This document shows, piece after piece, positions 34,865 through 46,612 of a stretch of 64,000 nucleotides of DNA. The stretch spans positions 611,317,065-611,381,064 of the forward strand of contig NC_081405.1 in assembly GCF_030272615.1 (NCBI RefSeq), read 5' to 3'. Within the stretch, counting starts at the first letter, position 1, and every line of letters begins with the position of its first letter. A model generated the notes under the pieces. The model did no database searches. It had not been told where the DNA came from and saw nothing but the letters and a program-made list of their open reading frames with translations. Position numbers and translations under genes: made by a program. This DNA is from Cryptomeria japonica (taxonomy: Eukaryota > Streptophyta > Pinopsida > Cupressales > Cupressaceae).

Positions 34865-35755
34865 CACCATACATAAATTACTTCTTATCTACATTCATGT
34901 ACCTTTAATATTAAAAAATACATCATATATAGATTCTTATTCAACACATACAATCCTCCAAAAGATCACATTCCTTATATATCATTCATGACAAAAAGAT
35001 ACATCAATTGGGTTGGCCTAATTAGATGGAATATGTAGAGTATAAACAACCAACCCTAAAAAATTCCCCAAACCAATACACATAAGGGAAAAAAGATGTG
35101 TAAAGCATCACACTATGTTTGCACACCATCTTATTACCCCTAAATCATCACCTTCACCTTTGCAAGCTACCACACGATCCAAAAAAACTCCAGTCAATTT
35201 TGAAAGATAGAACCTGTAATGGAACTAGGGGAAACATATTGAAAATACAATGCGGACCCCACAACACCTTTAGATGCACAACATGGAATATTTTGACACT
35301 AACAACACAAAATCAATGAGCCACAATACCAAATCATCAAAAGGCAATGGAATGTGAAGGTACACTATTTTTGCATGATCAACACTCAAACCACCACCAA
35401 ATCAACTAAAAGTTAAGAACAAGAAATCTAAGAAAAAAATTGCATCCACCAACATCGTATTACAACAACAAGAAAATATAATGAGGACCAAAATATTGAA
35501 CCCTTTGACATAATGTTTATCATAATAGTCATACTTATCCATAATTTACTATGGACACCTTAATACTTATTCAATGCTCTGGAATAGACATGAATCAACT
35601 AGATATATCATCTAGACTCATTGCCATCAATCTTCATACATAATTTAGTCTTATTATACAACACCACATAGGAATACAAATAACCACATACTTCTGGACC
35701 TTAGTTGACATGAATGACAACAAGTTTGACATCAATGACAACACTCATATTTTTG
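34865..35755 (-). repeat. Old copia LTR (copy B), truncated
   Basis: Matches copy A over about 33790-34480 (GATACATCAATT, GTAGAGTATAAA, TCATCTA.A.TCA, CCACATAGGAATACA). The G-run end seen in other copia LTRs is missing, so it is shorter than A. Confidence 0.6.
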
Positions 35756-36279
35756 AGCATTTTTGCTATGCAAAACCCAATTATAAAATGTTGCCTACAG
35801 AAAGGACATAGTGAAACAACATACCATCAATAATAGATTAGAAGAACTAAAAATTTAGAACTCCATTCACTACATGGACAAGGAAAAACACACCAAATAA
35901 ATCAACTCAAAAAACTAGAGTATTGGGTTTTGAAAAGGCTACAATCACCTTTGAATGATATAGCAACAAGCTCCCTTTACCTTCCTTGGTCTCCACCTCA
36001 ATATGAGAGAAATAAAATAAGTATAATATAAGGGAAATGAGAGCCCCCTTATAGTCACAATCTAGAAAAAGGGCAACAACAACTCCATTTCAACAACTCT
36101 ATACCTCTCTCGTAATTTGGCAATATCCACCTCAATAGAAGAAGTAACCATTTTAATAGGATAGACAAGAGAGGAAGCTAGTTGAAGATGATATATGACC
36201 TTAACCTCTCCCACATGAATAGTCTCTAGCCCAATAGGAGAACTCTACAACTCTATAAGAGAATCATGGGGGAATATGG
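35756..36279 (-). pseudogene. Unassigned coding-like remnant, left flank of the chromovirus
   Basis: The minus strand from about 36245 to 36060 reads as an open stretch (IGLETIHVGEVKVIYHLQLA, then SIEVDIAKLRERYRVVEMEL) with a normal amino-acid mix. It probably belonged to an older element whose other half lies at 43628-44100. I do not recognise the family. Confidence 0.3.
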
Positions 36280-37068
36280 TGCAGTCATCGGTTAGGAGGG
36301 ACCTCAAAGAGATTAAACTGTATCGAGTAGCAAGAGTAAACACAATGGAAACAAGAGGATATGATGGAGGAAATGCATAACTAAATGAATTAGATCATGA
36401 AAACTGATTACAAATGATCGGTAACATCCAGGTTACAAGATTTGGCTCACTGGCCTGCCACATACATGCTCAATTACAGAATCAGTCAACTCCAAACCTC
36501 TAAATCTTAAGATATGTCTTCTATGTTCTCTCTCTTTTTTTTATGATGCTTAATTATGTTTATTTATATGGTCATGAGGGATCTAGGTCAGCCCAAAAGG
36601 GATCAAATGCCGAAGAACAAGATCAAATATGTAAAACCACTAGGTCGACCTCCGCCAAAGAGTTTCCTTTGGAAAATTCAAAGGATGAAGTGTGGATAAG
36701 AGGGAAGGTCAGCCACATGCCAAGGAACATTGGAATCAATGAACTAGGGCTCCACAAGCTATGGAAAGGATCTGCAAGATTCACCAATAGAAAAAATAGG
36801 TCTAGGCATTTCTAGTGTTCTAAGCCAGAAAATTATCTGGCAATCTGAAATCGATAACTTGCCAGAAAATGATCCAAATGCTCAATAGTTTAGGAATAAG
36901 GTAGATAATCATGTTAACAATAAAATCCATCTCCACAAGTTCTGGTGAGCAAATACAAGAAAATGAAGAAAGAAACGTTGAAACTGCAAAACAGAAAACA
37001 AATTGAAAAAGAAATGTTTTTGGTTGATGCAAGATTGCAAAGAATCAGGGATGCTCCTTCATCAGACA
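36280..37068 (-). repeat. 3' LTR of the chromovirus-like element
   Basis: Starts TGCAGTCATCGGTTAGGAGG and ends CATCAGACA; matches 42839-43622 throughout. The open frames at 36543-36815 and 36820-37032 are inside it and are not genes. Confidence 0.9.
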
Positions 37069-37104
37069 TCTAGGCTTGTTGAAGACAAAGTAAGTCTCTC
37101 ACTT

Positions 37105-38039
37105 TTCTCAGGTCAAAGGAAAACCAAGGCGGTCCACCTCTGCCTGAGAAATCCAAGATGAATCTTCAACTAGTCTATCCTTCTACTTCACAAGGTACTC
37201 GTTGTACTGACTGCTCTGGGTACTATGCTCAATTCTACTATCCAAAATATCTTCAATCTACTCTGGTTCCTTTCAGGGTAACTATTTCTCCAATTTTGCC
37301 ATACTATCTTCACTGAATTCAGATTCGTGATACTGATGTAGATCTATAATGTTGAATATAGGTGAAATATTCAAACTATTTGGTAGCTCCACTTCATATG
37401 CATTTCTGGAACTAAATTTCCTCAAGATATTGCAAGGTCCAAACTTCATCATCTGCAACTTGTTATAGGTTCCAACTGGAAATCTTTCTCTTCTAAGATA
37501 CACAATCACTTCATCACCAACTTTAAATTCCTTTTGTCTTCTCTTCTCATCTTCTTTCTCCTTATACTTGTTGTTCATATCCTCCAAATGTTTCTTAACA
37601 TGAGTATGCAAGGTCTTCATGTGATCTACAAATTATTCTACCTCTACACTTCACTTTTTTTCATTACTGATATCTCTCAATTCTAATATACCTCTATGGT
37701 GTGCTCCGGTAACAATCTCAAAAGGTGGTCTTCTGGTACTCTTGTTCACTGAATTATTGTAGGCAAACTCTTCTTGTGCAAGAATCAAATCCCAACTTCT
37801 AGTTTTCTCTCCAACTAAGAATCTCAACAAATTTCTCAAGCTCCTGTTTACTACTTATGTCTATCCATCAGTCTATGGGTGAAAAGTAGAAGTGAAGTCC
37901 AAATCTGTCTTCATCTTCTTCCAAAGTGTTCTCCAAAAATAACCAACAAACTTAGTGTCTCTGTCTGAAACTATGCTCTTAGGTAATCCATGCAATCTCA
38001 CTACTTCCTTGAAAAATAAGTTAGCTACATGCACTGCAT
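37105..38039 (-). pseudogene. Integrase C-terminal half and chromodomain-like tail
   Basis: After the inserted LTR the frame resumes as [20 protein letters not shown] with the second catalytic Asp in VSDRDTKF. Then comes F-H-P-stop-T-D-G-stop-T-stop-VVNRSL (37845-37885) where the family has HPQTDGQTEVVN; both Gln codons and the catalytic Glu are stops. RSWDLILAQEEFAYN and FKVGDEVIVYLRRERFP follow, then SPIFNIIDLH. At 37105-37210 the minus strand reads YNEYLVK-stop-KDRLVEDSSWI, a chromodomain-like motif with its Trp codon now TAG. Chromodomains steer chromovirus integration to modified chromatin. Confidence 0.85.
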
Positions 38040-39103
38040 TGTTAGGTCCCAGAGGCAACTGAGGGGGGGCGGGGGTGAATTAGTTGACAAATAAATTCAA
38101 AACAAAAACAACTTAACCAACTTAATGCTTAATACCGCTAAACTAGTTCAATATGCTGGTAGACAGTTTTGACAATTAATTACTATACTGGTAAGGATTA
38201 GTGCATGAAACATAAAGACAAAGTCATCCACAACACATAACACCAATATTTGTACGTGGAAACCCTATGAGGGGAAAAACCACGGTGGGAAACCTTACCC
38301 ACAATCAGATGATACTACTATAGATAGTAAGTGTACATAAATGGGGTCTGCACATGCAAAAAGGCCAAGCGCCTAGAGGTCACTGCTCAATCACAAAATG
38401 GGAGTCACACTAACTACAATTGGATGGTTAAATCCAATAAGAATGTACTGCACAAAATAACATCTTCATATGTTGGATTCAGTACCAGTGTGGTTTTGAT
38501 TGACTTCACAAAAACCCTCCTTCAATCTTCAAATTATGTTTGTGTGTATAGCTCTTCTTATTCTCGCATATACCTTCACACAATCCTTTTTTGCATTCCA
38601 CATTCGATCTTACAAATAAGATCTTACATTTATACCATAACCTAAGACCAATTTTAGTAGGTCGGCTCTACAAGATATTACAATAAAAACATTTTACAAA
38701 CAATACAATGTTCGATGCAATAACCGATTCAACATGTTGGCTTAATGCATTTACAACAATAATTAATTATCTCCATAGCGTGTCGTGCTGATCTAGAAAA
38801 GATAAACGTGTCGGTGCATAACCTAGACCTATTTGCCGATAACAGTAAATATGCAAATATGAATATACCAATAACCAATTCTCCAAGATAAGATGTCCAA
38901 ATGATGTCTTCGACATTACCAAGTGTTTTCCATGCTATTCCAAGTGTCAGTGATCATTATATCTTGCCAGTGTACCAGATACCAGTGACTGTGTATGAGT
39001 CACTTGCTTGCCGGTGAATGTTGTTGATTCTCCAAAGTTCTAGAGTTTATAACTGTTTAGTAGGTGTTGACATCAATAACAAAACCATACCAAAATACCA
39101 ACA
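38040..39103 (-). mobile_element. Solo copia LTR inside the chromovirus integrase
   Basis: A full-length LTR (TGTTAGG...ACCAACA, 1064 bases) of the family at 2800-9498, without any internal region. Flanks TGCAT (38035-38039) and TGAAT (39104-39108) are the 5-bp duplication with one mismatch. The integrase frame breaks exactly here: [10 protein letters not shown] on one side, AVHVANLFF on the other. Many CCGGT sites of the other LTRs are CCAGT or CTGGT here. Confidence 0.9.
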
Positions 39104-39634
39104 TGAATCTGATGTCTTCTTACAAGGTATGAAATGAGCCATCTTCAAGAATCTATCCACCACCACAAATATAGAATCATTTCCTCTCCGTGTCTTAGGA
39201 TATCCAAGTATGAAATCTATGCTTATGTCTTCCCAATGTCTCTTTAGAACTATCAAAGGCTTATACAATCCTACATTCTAACTACTACCCTTTGTAACTT
39301 GACAAACTCTACATCTCTGCACAAATTTCCTAACATCCTTATGAATCTGAGGCCAAAAGTAATGTTCACTCACCAATATTATTGTTTTGTCAACACCAGA
39401 GTGTCTGGCTAATCCTCCACTATGCTTTTCCTTTATCAAATTCTCCCTCATAAAAATCTTAGGTATACACAACTGAACTCCTCTGAATAACATCCCATCC
39501 TGAATAAAATAATCCAACCATTGACTTCTATCTATCATAACTAGTGCTCTACATGCTTTCCAAGGTTTTGCAAAATTTGGGTCATTGTCATACAAGGTCT
39601 TGAACTCTTCAAATCCTAATACTATCACTCTCAT
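39104..39634 (-). pseudogene. Chromovirus integrase N-terminal half
   Basis: Zinc-binding HHCC: HSGGLARH (two His) and CRVCQ (two Cys), at 39278-39634. After a stop at 39278 the core continues with [11 protein letters not shown] (first catalytic Asp) and [19 protein letters not shown], up to the inserted LTR. Confidence 0.88.
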
Positions 39635-39870
39635 CTTGTCAACAAATTCCTCCTTCTACTCAATGCATCAACAACTTTGTTTGACTTCCCACTCCTATGC
39701 TTCAACACAAAGGTGTAACTCTACAAGAACTCTACCCATCTCATATGTCTTTGATTTAACTTACTCTGACTGTTCAAATATTGTAAGGCTTGATGATCAG
39801 TATACAACATGAATTTCTTGGGCAACAGGTAATGTCTCCACTTCTTCAAGGCTTGAACTATGGCATAAAA

Positions 39871-40182
39871 TTATTGATCATACACTGAATATCTCCTCCT
39901 GGCATCATTTAACTTTTCACTTAAATAAGCTACTACTCTCCCTTCTTGACTTAACAAGGCTCCAATTACATTCCCACTTGCATCAGAGTCCACTTGTAAT
40001 AATTCATTGAAATATAGTAAAGATAACATAGACTGTTCAGTCACTTTCTTCTTCAGCAATTCAACAAAATTATTTGCTCCGATTGTCCACTTGAATTCCT
40101 TCGTATCTCCTCTCATTGTCTCAATCATAGGGCTACAAACTGAACAAAAATTCCTAATAAACTTCTGGTAGAAACTAGCCAA
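39871..40182 (-). pseudogene. Chromovirus RNase H segment
   Basis: MASFYQKFIRNFCSVCSPMI is the typical RT-RNase H connection; QVDSDASGNVIGALLSQ carries the first RNase H acid (family: DASG). The rest of RNase H, 39640-39870, is broken by stops. Confidence 0.85.
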
Positions 40183-41530
40183 TCCATGAAATGATCTAAC
40201 CTCTCCAATGCTTTCCTATGTAGGCCATTCAAAAATTGCTTTCACCTTCTCAGGATCCATCTTCAATCCATCCCCAAATATCACAAATCCCAAATATACT
40301 AACTCTTCTTCCATGAAACTGCACTTCTTTATATTTATCAACAACTTTTTTTCTATCAACTTCTGCAAAACTTGTCTTAAATGGAACAAATTCTCCTATT
40401 TTGTATTACTGAAAATTAGAATGTCATCCAAATATACAATAACTAACTTACCCAATAATTTATTCAATACCTCATTCATCAACCTCATGAAAGTACTTGG
40501 TGCATTACTCAACCCAAAAGGCATCATCAACCAATCGTACAATCCTTCATTTGTCTTGAATGTTGTCTTATCACTCATCTCTTTCTTTGATTATTATATG
40601 AAGATATACATTGTTCAATTCTATCTTTGTGTAGTATTTGGCTCCACTTAAACAATCCATCATGTCATCTGTCCTAGGTAAATAAAATTGGTACTTCACT
40701 GTGATCTTGTTTATTGCTCTAGAATCGGTACACATCCTCCTACACATCCTCCATTCTCTAATATTCTTAGGTGCTAACACTATTGGTACTGCATAGGGAC
40801 TCAAACTTTCTCTAATCAAACATTTCTTCAACAATTCCTGCACTTGTCTATTCAACTCTTCATTCTCTATAGGTGTCATCCAGTGTGTAGCTTTGTTAGG
40901 CATACTAACTCTGGGAATCAGGTCCATGCAATGACTGATACTCCTCACAAGTGGTAATCCATTAGGCACATTATCTAAAATGATGTCTTCATACTCTATC
41001 AAGAACTCTTTTATCTCTTCTGGTTGGTCTTCTTCATGTTCTAGGCTCTCAACCTTCTTAGGAACTAAGACAAAACACACATTCTCATGTCTCATTCCAT
41101 CTAGGAATTTCCTCCCATCCACCAAATAGATTCTTGCATTCGTATAGACTTCACTCTTCAAAGGCTCCTCCAAGGGTAACAAGGTTTGTTTCATCATGTT
41201 TGCTACAATAGTGTATATGTTCTTTCTCCCAACATGTATTGTTTGTTTATTAAACTGCCAAGGTCTACCCAAAAAAGGGTGACAAATATCCATAGGCATA
41301 ATATCACGCAAAAATTCACCATGATAATTCCCAATTTTTAATTTTACCAAACATTTCTCACTTACTAATAACTTATGATCATCCTAAATCCATGCTATTT
41401 GATAAGGCTTAAGGTGTTTCAGTCTTTCCAACTTCAATTTATTCACCATCTCTTCTAAAACAAGATTATGCAAACTACTACTATCAATAACTACTTTAGA
41501 GCACTTACAAGATACCTTACATCTGGTCTT
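40183..41530 (-). pseudogene. Chromovirus protease and reverse transcriptase
   Basis: The protease motif, usually IDSGS, reads VIDSSSLHNLV (about 41470-41500), so the active-site Gly is Ser. The open frame 41350-40571 has PFLGRPWQF, then RT blocks SPYAVPIVLAPK, CTDSRAINKITVKYQF and DCLSGAKYYTKIELNNVY, where the catalytic Asp (KIDL) is Glu. After a frameshift near 40575 the frame continues [25 protein letters not shown] and [10 protein letters not shown], with the YxDD pair intact. RT-RNase H connection sequence follows to 40183. Confidence 0.9.
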
Positions 41531-41559
41531 GAACAAATTTTACCTCTGCAAGGGTTCTT

Positions 41560-42733
41560 CTTCCTCTCTGGTATGGCACAAATCTCTACTCATCATCAAT
41601 AGTTCTCCATCTTCTGGTTTGTTAGCTGATCTGGTGGAGCTTTCTTCCACCAAGTTTTTTCTCTTGGTGTTCTCTATCTTCTTACATCAAAAGAACAATA
41701 TCCTTCTCCTCCACACTTAAATCAAGTACCTCTAAACACTCTCTTATCTTGTCTTTTGTCATCTTTTCTAAAACCCTCATTTTGGTAGTCATCATTTTCT
41801 CTCTTTCGGTAGAAATTTTTGTCATCCTTCTAGTACGAATTACCTTCTTTTCTTACTTTCATGTCCTTGTTTTGATTTGTACAAGCTCCTCCTCCTATGG
41901 AATATCCTCTACATCCTTTAAATCTTCATTCGGTACACCTTCTACCTCTACCTCTTTGTCTTTGTTCATGTCTTTTGTTCAACTTCTCTTATGCTTTCAG
42001 GGTGTATTGGTAAGCTTCTTCAACACTAAGCAACTTGATCAAACTGAGTGCATCTTGTATAAACATCCACAATCCATTCAGATATCTTGCAACTTGTTCA
42101 ACCTCATCATCGACATGTCCAGATTTGATATTCAACTTGTAGAATGCTTCGATATACTCCTTCACACTAGATTCTTTCTACTTCAAATTTTGTAACTTCT
42201 AGAACATATTTACTTGGTAATTAGTAGGCATAAACTTTGATTTTAACTTGGAAACTATCCTCTCCCATGATTTGATCTTATCTTTACCTCTTCTCTGTAT
42301 ATCAACCTTTAAATTGTTCCCACCAAATAGTTGCATGACCCTTCAATCAGGCACAGGCATATTTTACCTTCCTTTCTTTTGCGGTGTTCTCAAAATCAAA
42401 GTACTTCTCCATCTCCGAGATCTAGTCCATTAATTCATTTGAATCCAACTTACCATCATACTCCGATGGGGTAAAATGTGGTTTATTGTTCACCGTACTC
42501 AAAACTCTCAAGAACCTCTCCTCATCTGGATTGATCATCGATGGGTTTGCTAATTGTTTTGTTGGTGCTTCTTCTTCCTCATATTCACTCACATCTTCAA
42601 TATGTCAACCTCTTCTTTAGGTTGTCTCAATAGCTTTTAATTGGGCTGCAATTTCTCTCAACATTTCCATCATAGTAGGGTTTTCATTCCCATGTGCTCC
42701 ACCATTCATATTTCCTCTTTGCACCATATTCAT
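41560..42733 (-). pseudogene. Chromovirus gag
   Basis: ATG near 42733 (MNMVQRGNMNGG). MMEMLREIAAQLKAIE and the Ty3 gag core KVKYACA..LKGHATIWWEQ, then WERIVSKLKSKFMP, are readable across stops. A zinc knuckle near 41695-41740 (F-K-C-G-G-E-G-Y-C-S-F-D-V) has lost three of its four ligands: the first Cys is a TGA, His is Tyr, and the last Cys is Val. Confidence 0.8.
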
Positions 42734-42820
42734 GCCAGTACTCTGCAGCTGCAGATCGGATCCACAATTTGCCAACCCACAACAAAAAATCAAGACAACG
42801 TAATATATGGAACAAAATCT

Positions 42821-42838
42821 TGGTCTAATACCACTTGG
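42821..42838 (-). promoter_or_regulatory. Chromovirus primer binding site
   Basis: Minus strand AAGTGGTATTAGACCAAG beside the 5' LTR. TGGTATTAGACC resembles the iMet-type site TGGTATCAGAGC with changes. Confidence 0.65.
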
Positions 42839-43622
42839 TGCAATCACCGGTTAGGAGGAACCTCAAAGAGATCAATATGGACAGGGCAGAAAGAGTAAAC
42901 ACAATGAAAACAAGAGGATATGATGGAAGCAATGCAAAACTAAATGAATTAGATCATAAAAACTAATTACAAATGACCGGTAACATCCAGGTTACAAGAT
43001 TTCGCTCAATGGCCTACCACATACATGCTCAATTATAGAATCGGTCAACTCCAGACTTCTAAACCTTAAGATATGTCTTCTATGTTCTCCCTCATTTTTT
43101 TTATGATGCTTAATTATATTGATTTATATCATGAGGGATCCGAGTTGGCCCAAGAGGGATCAAATGTCAAAAAATAAGATCAAACGTGTAAAACCACCAG
43201 GTCGGTCTCTGCCAAAGAGTTTCTTCTATAAAATCCAAAGGATGAAGTGTGGATAAGAGGGAAGGTCGGACACACACCAAGGAACATTGGAATCAATGAA
43301 TTGGGGCTCTACAAGCTATGGAAAGGATCCGCAAGATTCACCAATAGAAAAAATAGGTCCAGGCAAATCCGGTGTTCTAAGCCAAAAAACTATCTCGGAA
43401 TCCAGAATTGATAACTTGCCAAAAAATGGTCCAAATGCTCACCGGTTGAGGAATAAGGCATATGATCATGTTCACAAGCAAAATCCAGCTCCACAAGTTC
43501 TAGTGAGCAAATGCAAGAAAATGCAGAAAGAAATGTTCAAACTGCAAAATAGAAAACAAACTGAAAAGAAATGTTTTTGGTTGATGCAAGATTGCCAAGA
43601 ACAAGGGATTCTCCTACATCAG
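42839..43622 (-). repeat. 5' LTR of the chromovirus-like element
   Basis: Partner of 36280-37068 (TGCAATCACCGGTTAGGAGG...CATCAG); terminal bases at the right end are lost. Confidence 0.9.
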
Positions 43623-43627
43623 AATGG

Positions 43628-44265
43628 TAGAGAAAAACAAACATAGGGCCTCATTTACCATTCAATAATTTTTGAAAATAGAGTCCTATCACTATCCATG
43701 AGTATAGAAATCTCCTCCAAAATATCAGAAGAAACCCCCAACTAAATAAACCAAAAATTAGCAAAGACTAGCCCTAAATATTTGGGAGCAACATGACCAA
43801 ACTTGAGGGGAACCCCAAGAATACCTTAGAACCCCTTTTCTTCTACTAATCACAATAGGATAAATAGTAGCTCCATGATAATAACTCCAAAAGAAACAAA
43901 ACAAGGAAATAGGTATAGAAAGATAAGGGACAAAAGACATCATATCCATCAATGAAAAGCCACCATTCGGGGAATATTTGCCCATATACCACCAAACACA
44001 TCCTATAAAAACTATCTGGATCAAGCATAGGAGGCTAAAGATAAGGTTCAAGCAAGATTCTTGACAAGACAAGCAATTCTTAGGGAATGACATGAAGGTC
44101 TAACAAAAGGAAATAACTCCAAATAAATTAGATCAAGGAGGGTAAAACTCTTCATGATCCAGCATGCCAGGACCAATTGAGAGAAAACACTACAACATAT
44201 CAAGATCACCTTACAGGGACTCCTACCCAACTAAGTATTATGTCTTCAGTACAATACATCATTTT
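43628..44265 (-). pseudogene. Unassigned remnant, right flank of the chromovirus
   Basis: Minus-strand frames are open over 43758-44093 and 43846-44028, and another frame reads ILGVPLKFGHVAPKYLGLVF then ILEEISILMDSDRTLFSKI. The frames overlap and none matches a family I know. It is probably the other half of the remnant at 35756-36279. Confidence 0.3.
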
Positions 44266-44636
44266 AAAAGGGGGGATGATGTTGGTAGGCTATGGACTAG
44301 GAACATAGCCAACTTTAGGCTAGTGCATATGGTCTATGATATAGAAAGAGATCATTAGATGACTCTAGGAGATATAACCTCTTGGGAATTGTATATATGT
44401 ATATTATAAATCATATTTACAAGCTACAAGATAGATCTGAGAGAGATACATTATGATATATAAATTAGAGTCTAAGACCTAAATTTTGACATGAAGATCT
44501 ATAATATAATAGAGATGTTGTTGGTCCAATTCTACGTGTTGTGATTATTTCCTTTGTTGATAACAATGTATGAATGGTTTGTTGTCTTAAGTCACTTCGA
44601 CATAGGCTAAATTTCCCCACTATGTCCCCTAGGGTA
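44266..44636 (+). mobile_element. Polypurine tract and LTR-like start of an older element
   Basis: AAAAGGGGGGATGA (44266-44279) is directly followed by TGTTGGTAGG, the pattern PPT then LTR start on the plus strand. The sequence is cut at 44636 by the outer gypsy-like element and should resume at 57338. Confidence 0.45.
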
Positions 44637-45394
44637 TGTACCATTGTAAATTATACGCCTTCAATTAGGGTGTCCAATTTAACACTCTCCTAGCACTCAT
44701 TTTAGTATCCATGATTCCTTTATGAATTATAGGATCTTTTATTAATTTTAATTAATATTATAGATCCTCTCTTAATTAAATCTCATGAAAATCTTACATA
44801 GGCTATTATATCATAGGTGTGCCCTTTAATTCATTTATCTCATCATTTCTCCCCTATTTGGGCCCTATTTTAACACGTGTGGCCTTCTATACTTCATCCT
44901 CAAAACTTAATTTTTATTTAATCGTAACCTCTCCTTGGCATTTCTAGACTTGGGTTTGAATTTGGGCCCATTTGGAGAGAGCAAGGTGCACTAGGTGCCC
45001 CACTCCCTGATGTTTTGGCTCAAATTTTAACCACTTAATGGTTAACATGGTTAAGTAGCAAATGTTTTCCCATATCAAGCTGCTCTAAGTTTTGCACCCT
45101 AAAATACTTGATGAGGTACAAAGGATTCTCTCTCTCTTTCTCTTTCGACTAGAGAAGAGAAGTTTTTAGAACAACACATCTCATGAGTATCTCATCATCA
45201 ATACTTCAAAAGCATATCTGAATCGAGGAGTAGCAAGCTAGTTCAAGACATCTTCAAGAATTGTTTTATTTATGATTTCATGATGTTTTAATCGTGTTTA
45301 TTGCATCAACACATGGAAAAATTATCCTAAGAGTGTTGCATCACCTATTGAAGGTATAATAACTTACATTTTTAAGTACTCCATTTTTTAGTTC
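44637..45394 (+). repeat. Outer element, left LTR part 1
   Basis: TGTACCATTGTAAATTATACGCC onward matches 56026-56790 in order (TTAGGGTGTCCAATT, AATTAAATCT, TTGCATCACCTATTGAA). It ends at AGTTC, the inner element's target. Confidence 0.85.
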
Positions 45395-46612
45395 TGTAGT
45401 GTCATAAAATTGTGTCTCCTACAATTTTAACCATATTTTAGGTCCTCACCTCGGTGACAGCATCTTCTTCCCCACCCAATACCTACTTTTGCATTTTCAC
45501 CCTTGACCCCTTCATGTTTGAGCTGTGAGATAGACTCAGGACCCTGTTCAAGCCCCAAGATAGGGCAGGACAGGGACGTGGCACCCCTGTCCCCCCTAGG
45601 AAAATGGTGTGGTGCCCCTGTCCCCCTTGAATAGGGGCATGGCACCCCTGTCCCACCCTCTTAGGGTGGCCCCAAGATAGGTCCCCCCCAGACCCATTTG
45701 CACTTCAGGATCCTAAATTTCCCCGATGTTGGCCTTTTATGAGATGAATTAATCTTCAAGAGGCATGTATAAAAGGGAGTTGGTTTTCTCATTTACATGA
45801 GGAGGAATGGGAGGTGAATTTCAAGCGAAGGGATCATAAGAAATCTTAGGCAAATATATACATCATCAACCATTCAAGCATTCAATTCTTCTTCACTCAT
45901 CCATTGGAGCAATATTTCAATATTTATTTGCAAGCATGTATGTGTGTTAGGGTTTTGTCATGTTACATACCATTCCATGCAACACTTGTGATTGCATTCA
46001 AGAAGAAAAACAATCATCATCAATAAGTTGTAGATCTACAAGGTATACATTTCCATTGTTTACATTCAAGCATTTGCAATTACTTTTTTTCAAGGTTGGT
46101 TCCTCAACTAGGGTTTGATTGAGGCAAATCCCTATCCACAACCCCACTTTCTTCTTTTTTGTGTGTGTAGGTTGCAGGTGCACAGTTGTAATTGTAGGTT
46201 TGGGCTTCATTTGCAAAGATGAAAGAACCCTTTTCATTTCACGGATTTTGTGGAGGACCATGTACATTCCCGCCACGGTCCCGATGACTTTTCTCCAAAT
46301 TTATAGGGCAGATCCGTATCAGTCTAATTAGCTTAGATCTGAAGTTACAGCACAATCCTGAACTAGTAGATCTTCATTTTCTCTCTTTTCCACATAGTCA
46401 ACAAGTCAACTTTCTCATTTACAAAAGAGGGAAAATCATACTTCAAGCTTTGCAATCCACTTAGTATTCAGATCCTTGTTTCCCTTGGATTTGGATCTAG
46501 TGGATTCAACCCCTCTTTTGAATGTAAAGTTCTCCCAAGTGAAAATTATCCTAGTGGCTTCCTTTCTCTCTCCTAGGTGGGGAGTCACTAGGATTCAATT
46601 TTCCACTTTACA
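45395..46612 (+). repeat. Inner element 5' LTR (1218 bp)
   Basis: Carries about three tandem units around GGCACCCCTGTCCC (45577-45660); the 3' LTR has one. The rest matches 50767-51932. Confidence 0.9.

Larger units (their letters stand above)
36280..43622 (-). mobile_element. Ty3/gypsy chromovirus-like retrotransposon
   Basis: Two direct LTRs of about 0.79 kb flank gag, protease, RT, RNase H, integrase (the gypsy order) and a chromodomain-like C-terminus, all on the minus strand. The flanks TATGG (36275-36279) and AATGG (43623-43627) form a candidate 5-bp duplication if three bases of the right LTR end are lost. A solo copia LTR lies in the integrase. Many stops and several changed catalytic residues show long inactivity. 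Confidence 0.92.

Noticed and set aside
33972..35319. Open frames 33972-34244 and 35119-35319 as related genes
   Set aside because: They are corresponding pieces of two copies of one LTR.
43758..44093. Possible membrane protein (hydrophobic stretches)
   Set aside because: Overlapping open frames, no start context, lies inside transposon remnants; hydrophobicity is probably a result of base composition.
46119..46331. Conserved small ORF found twice (also 51429-51641)
   Set aside because: Both lie in the LTRs of the inner element and are non-coding.
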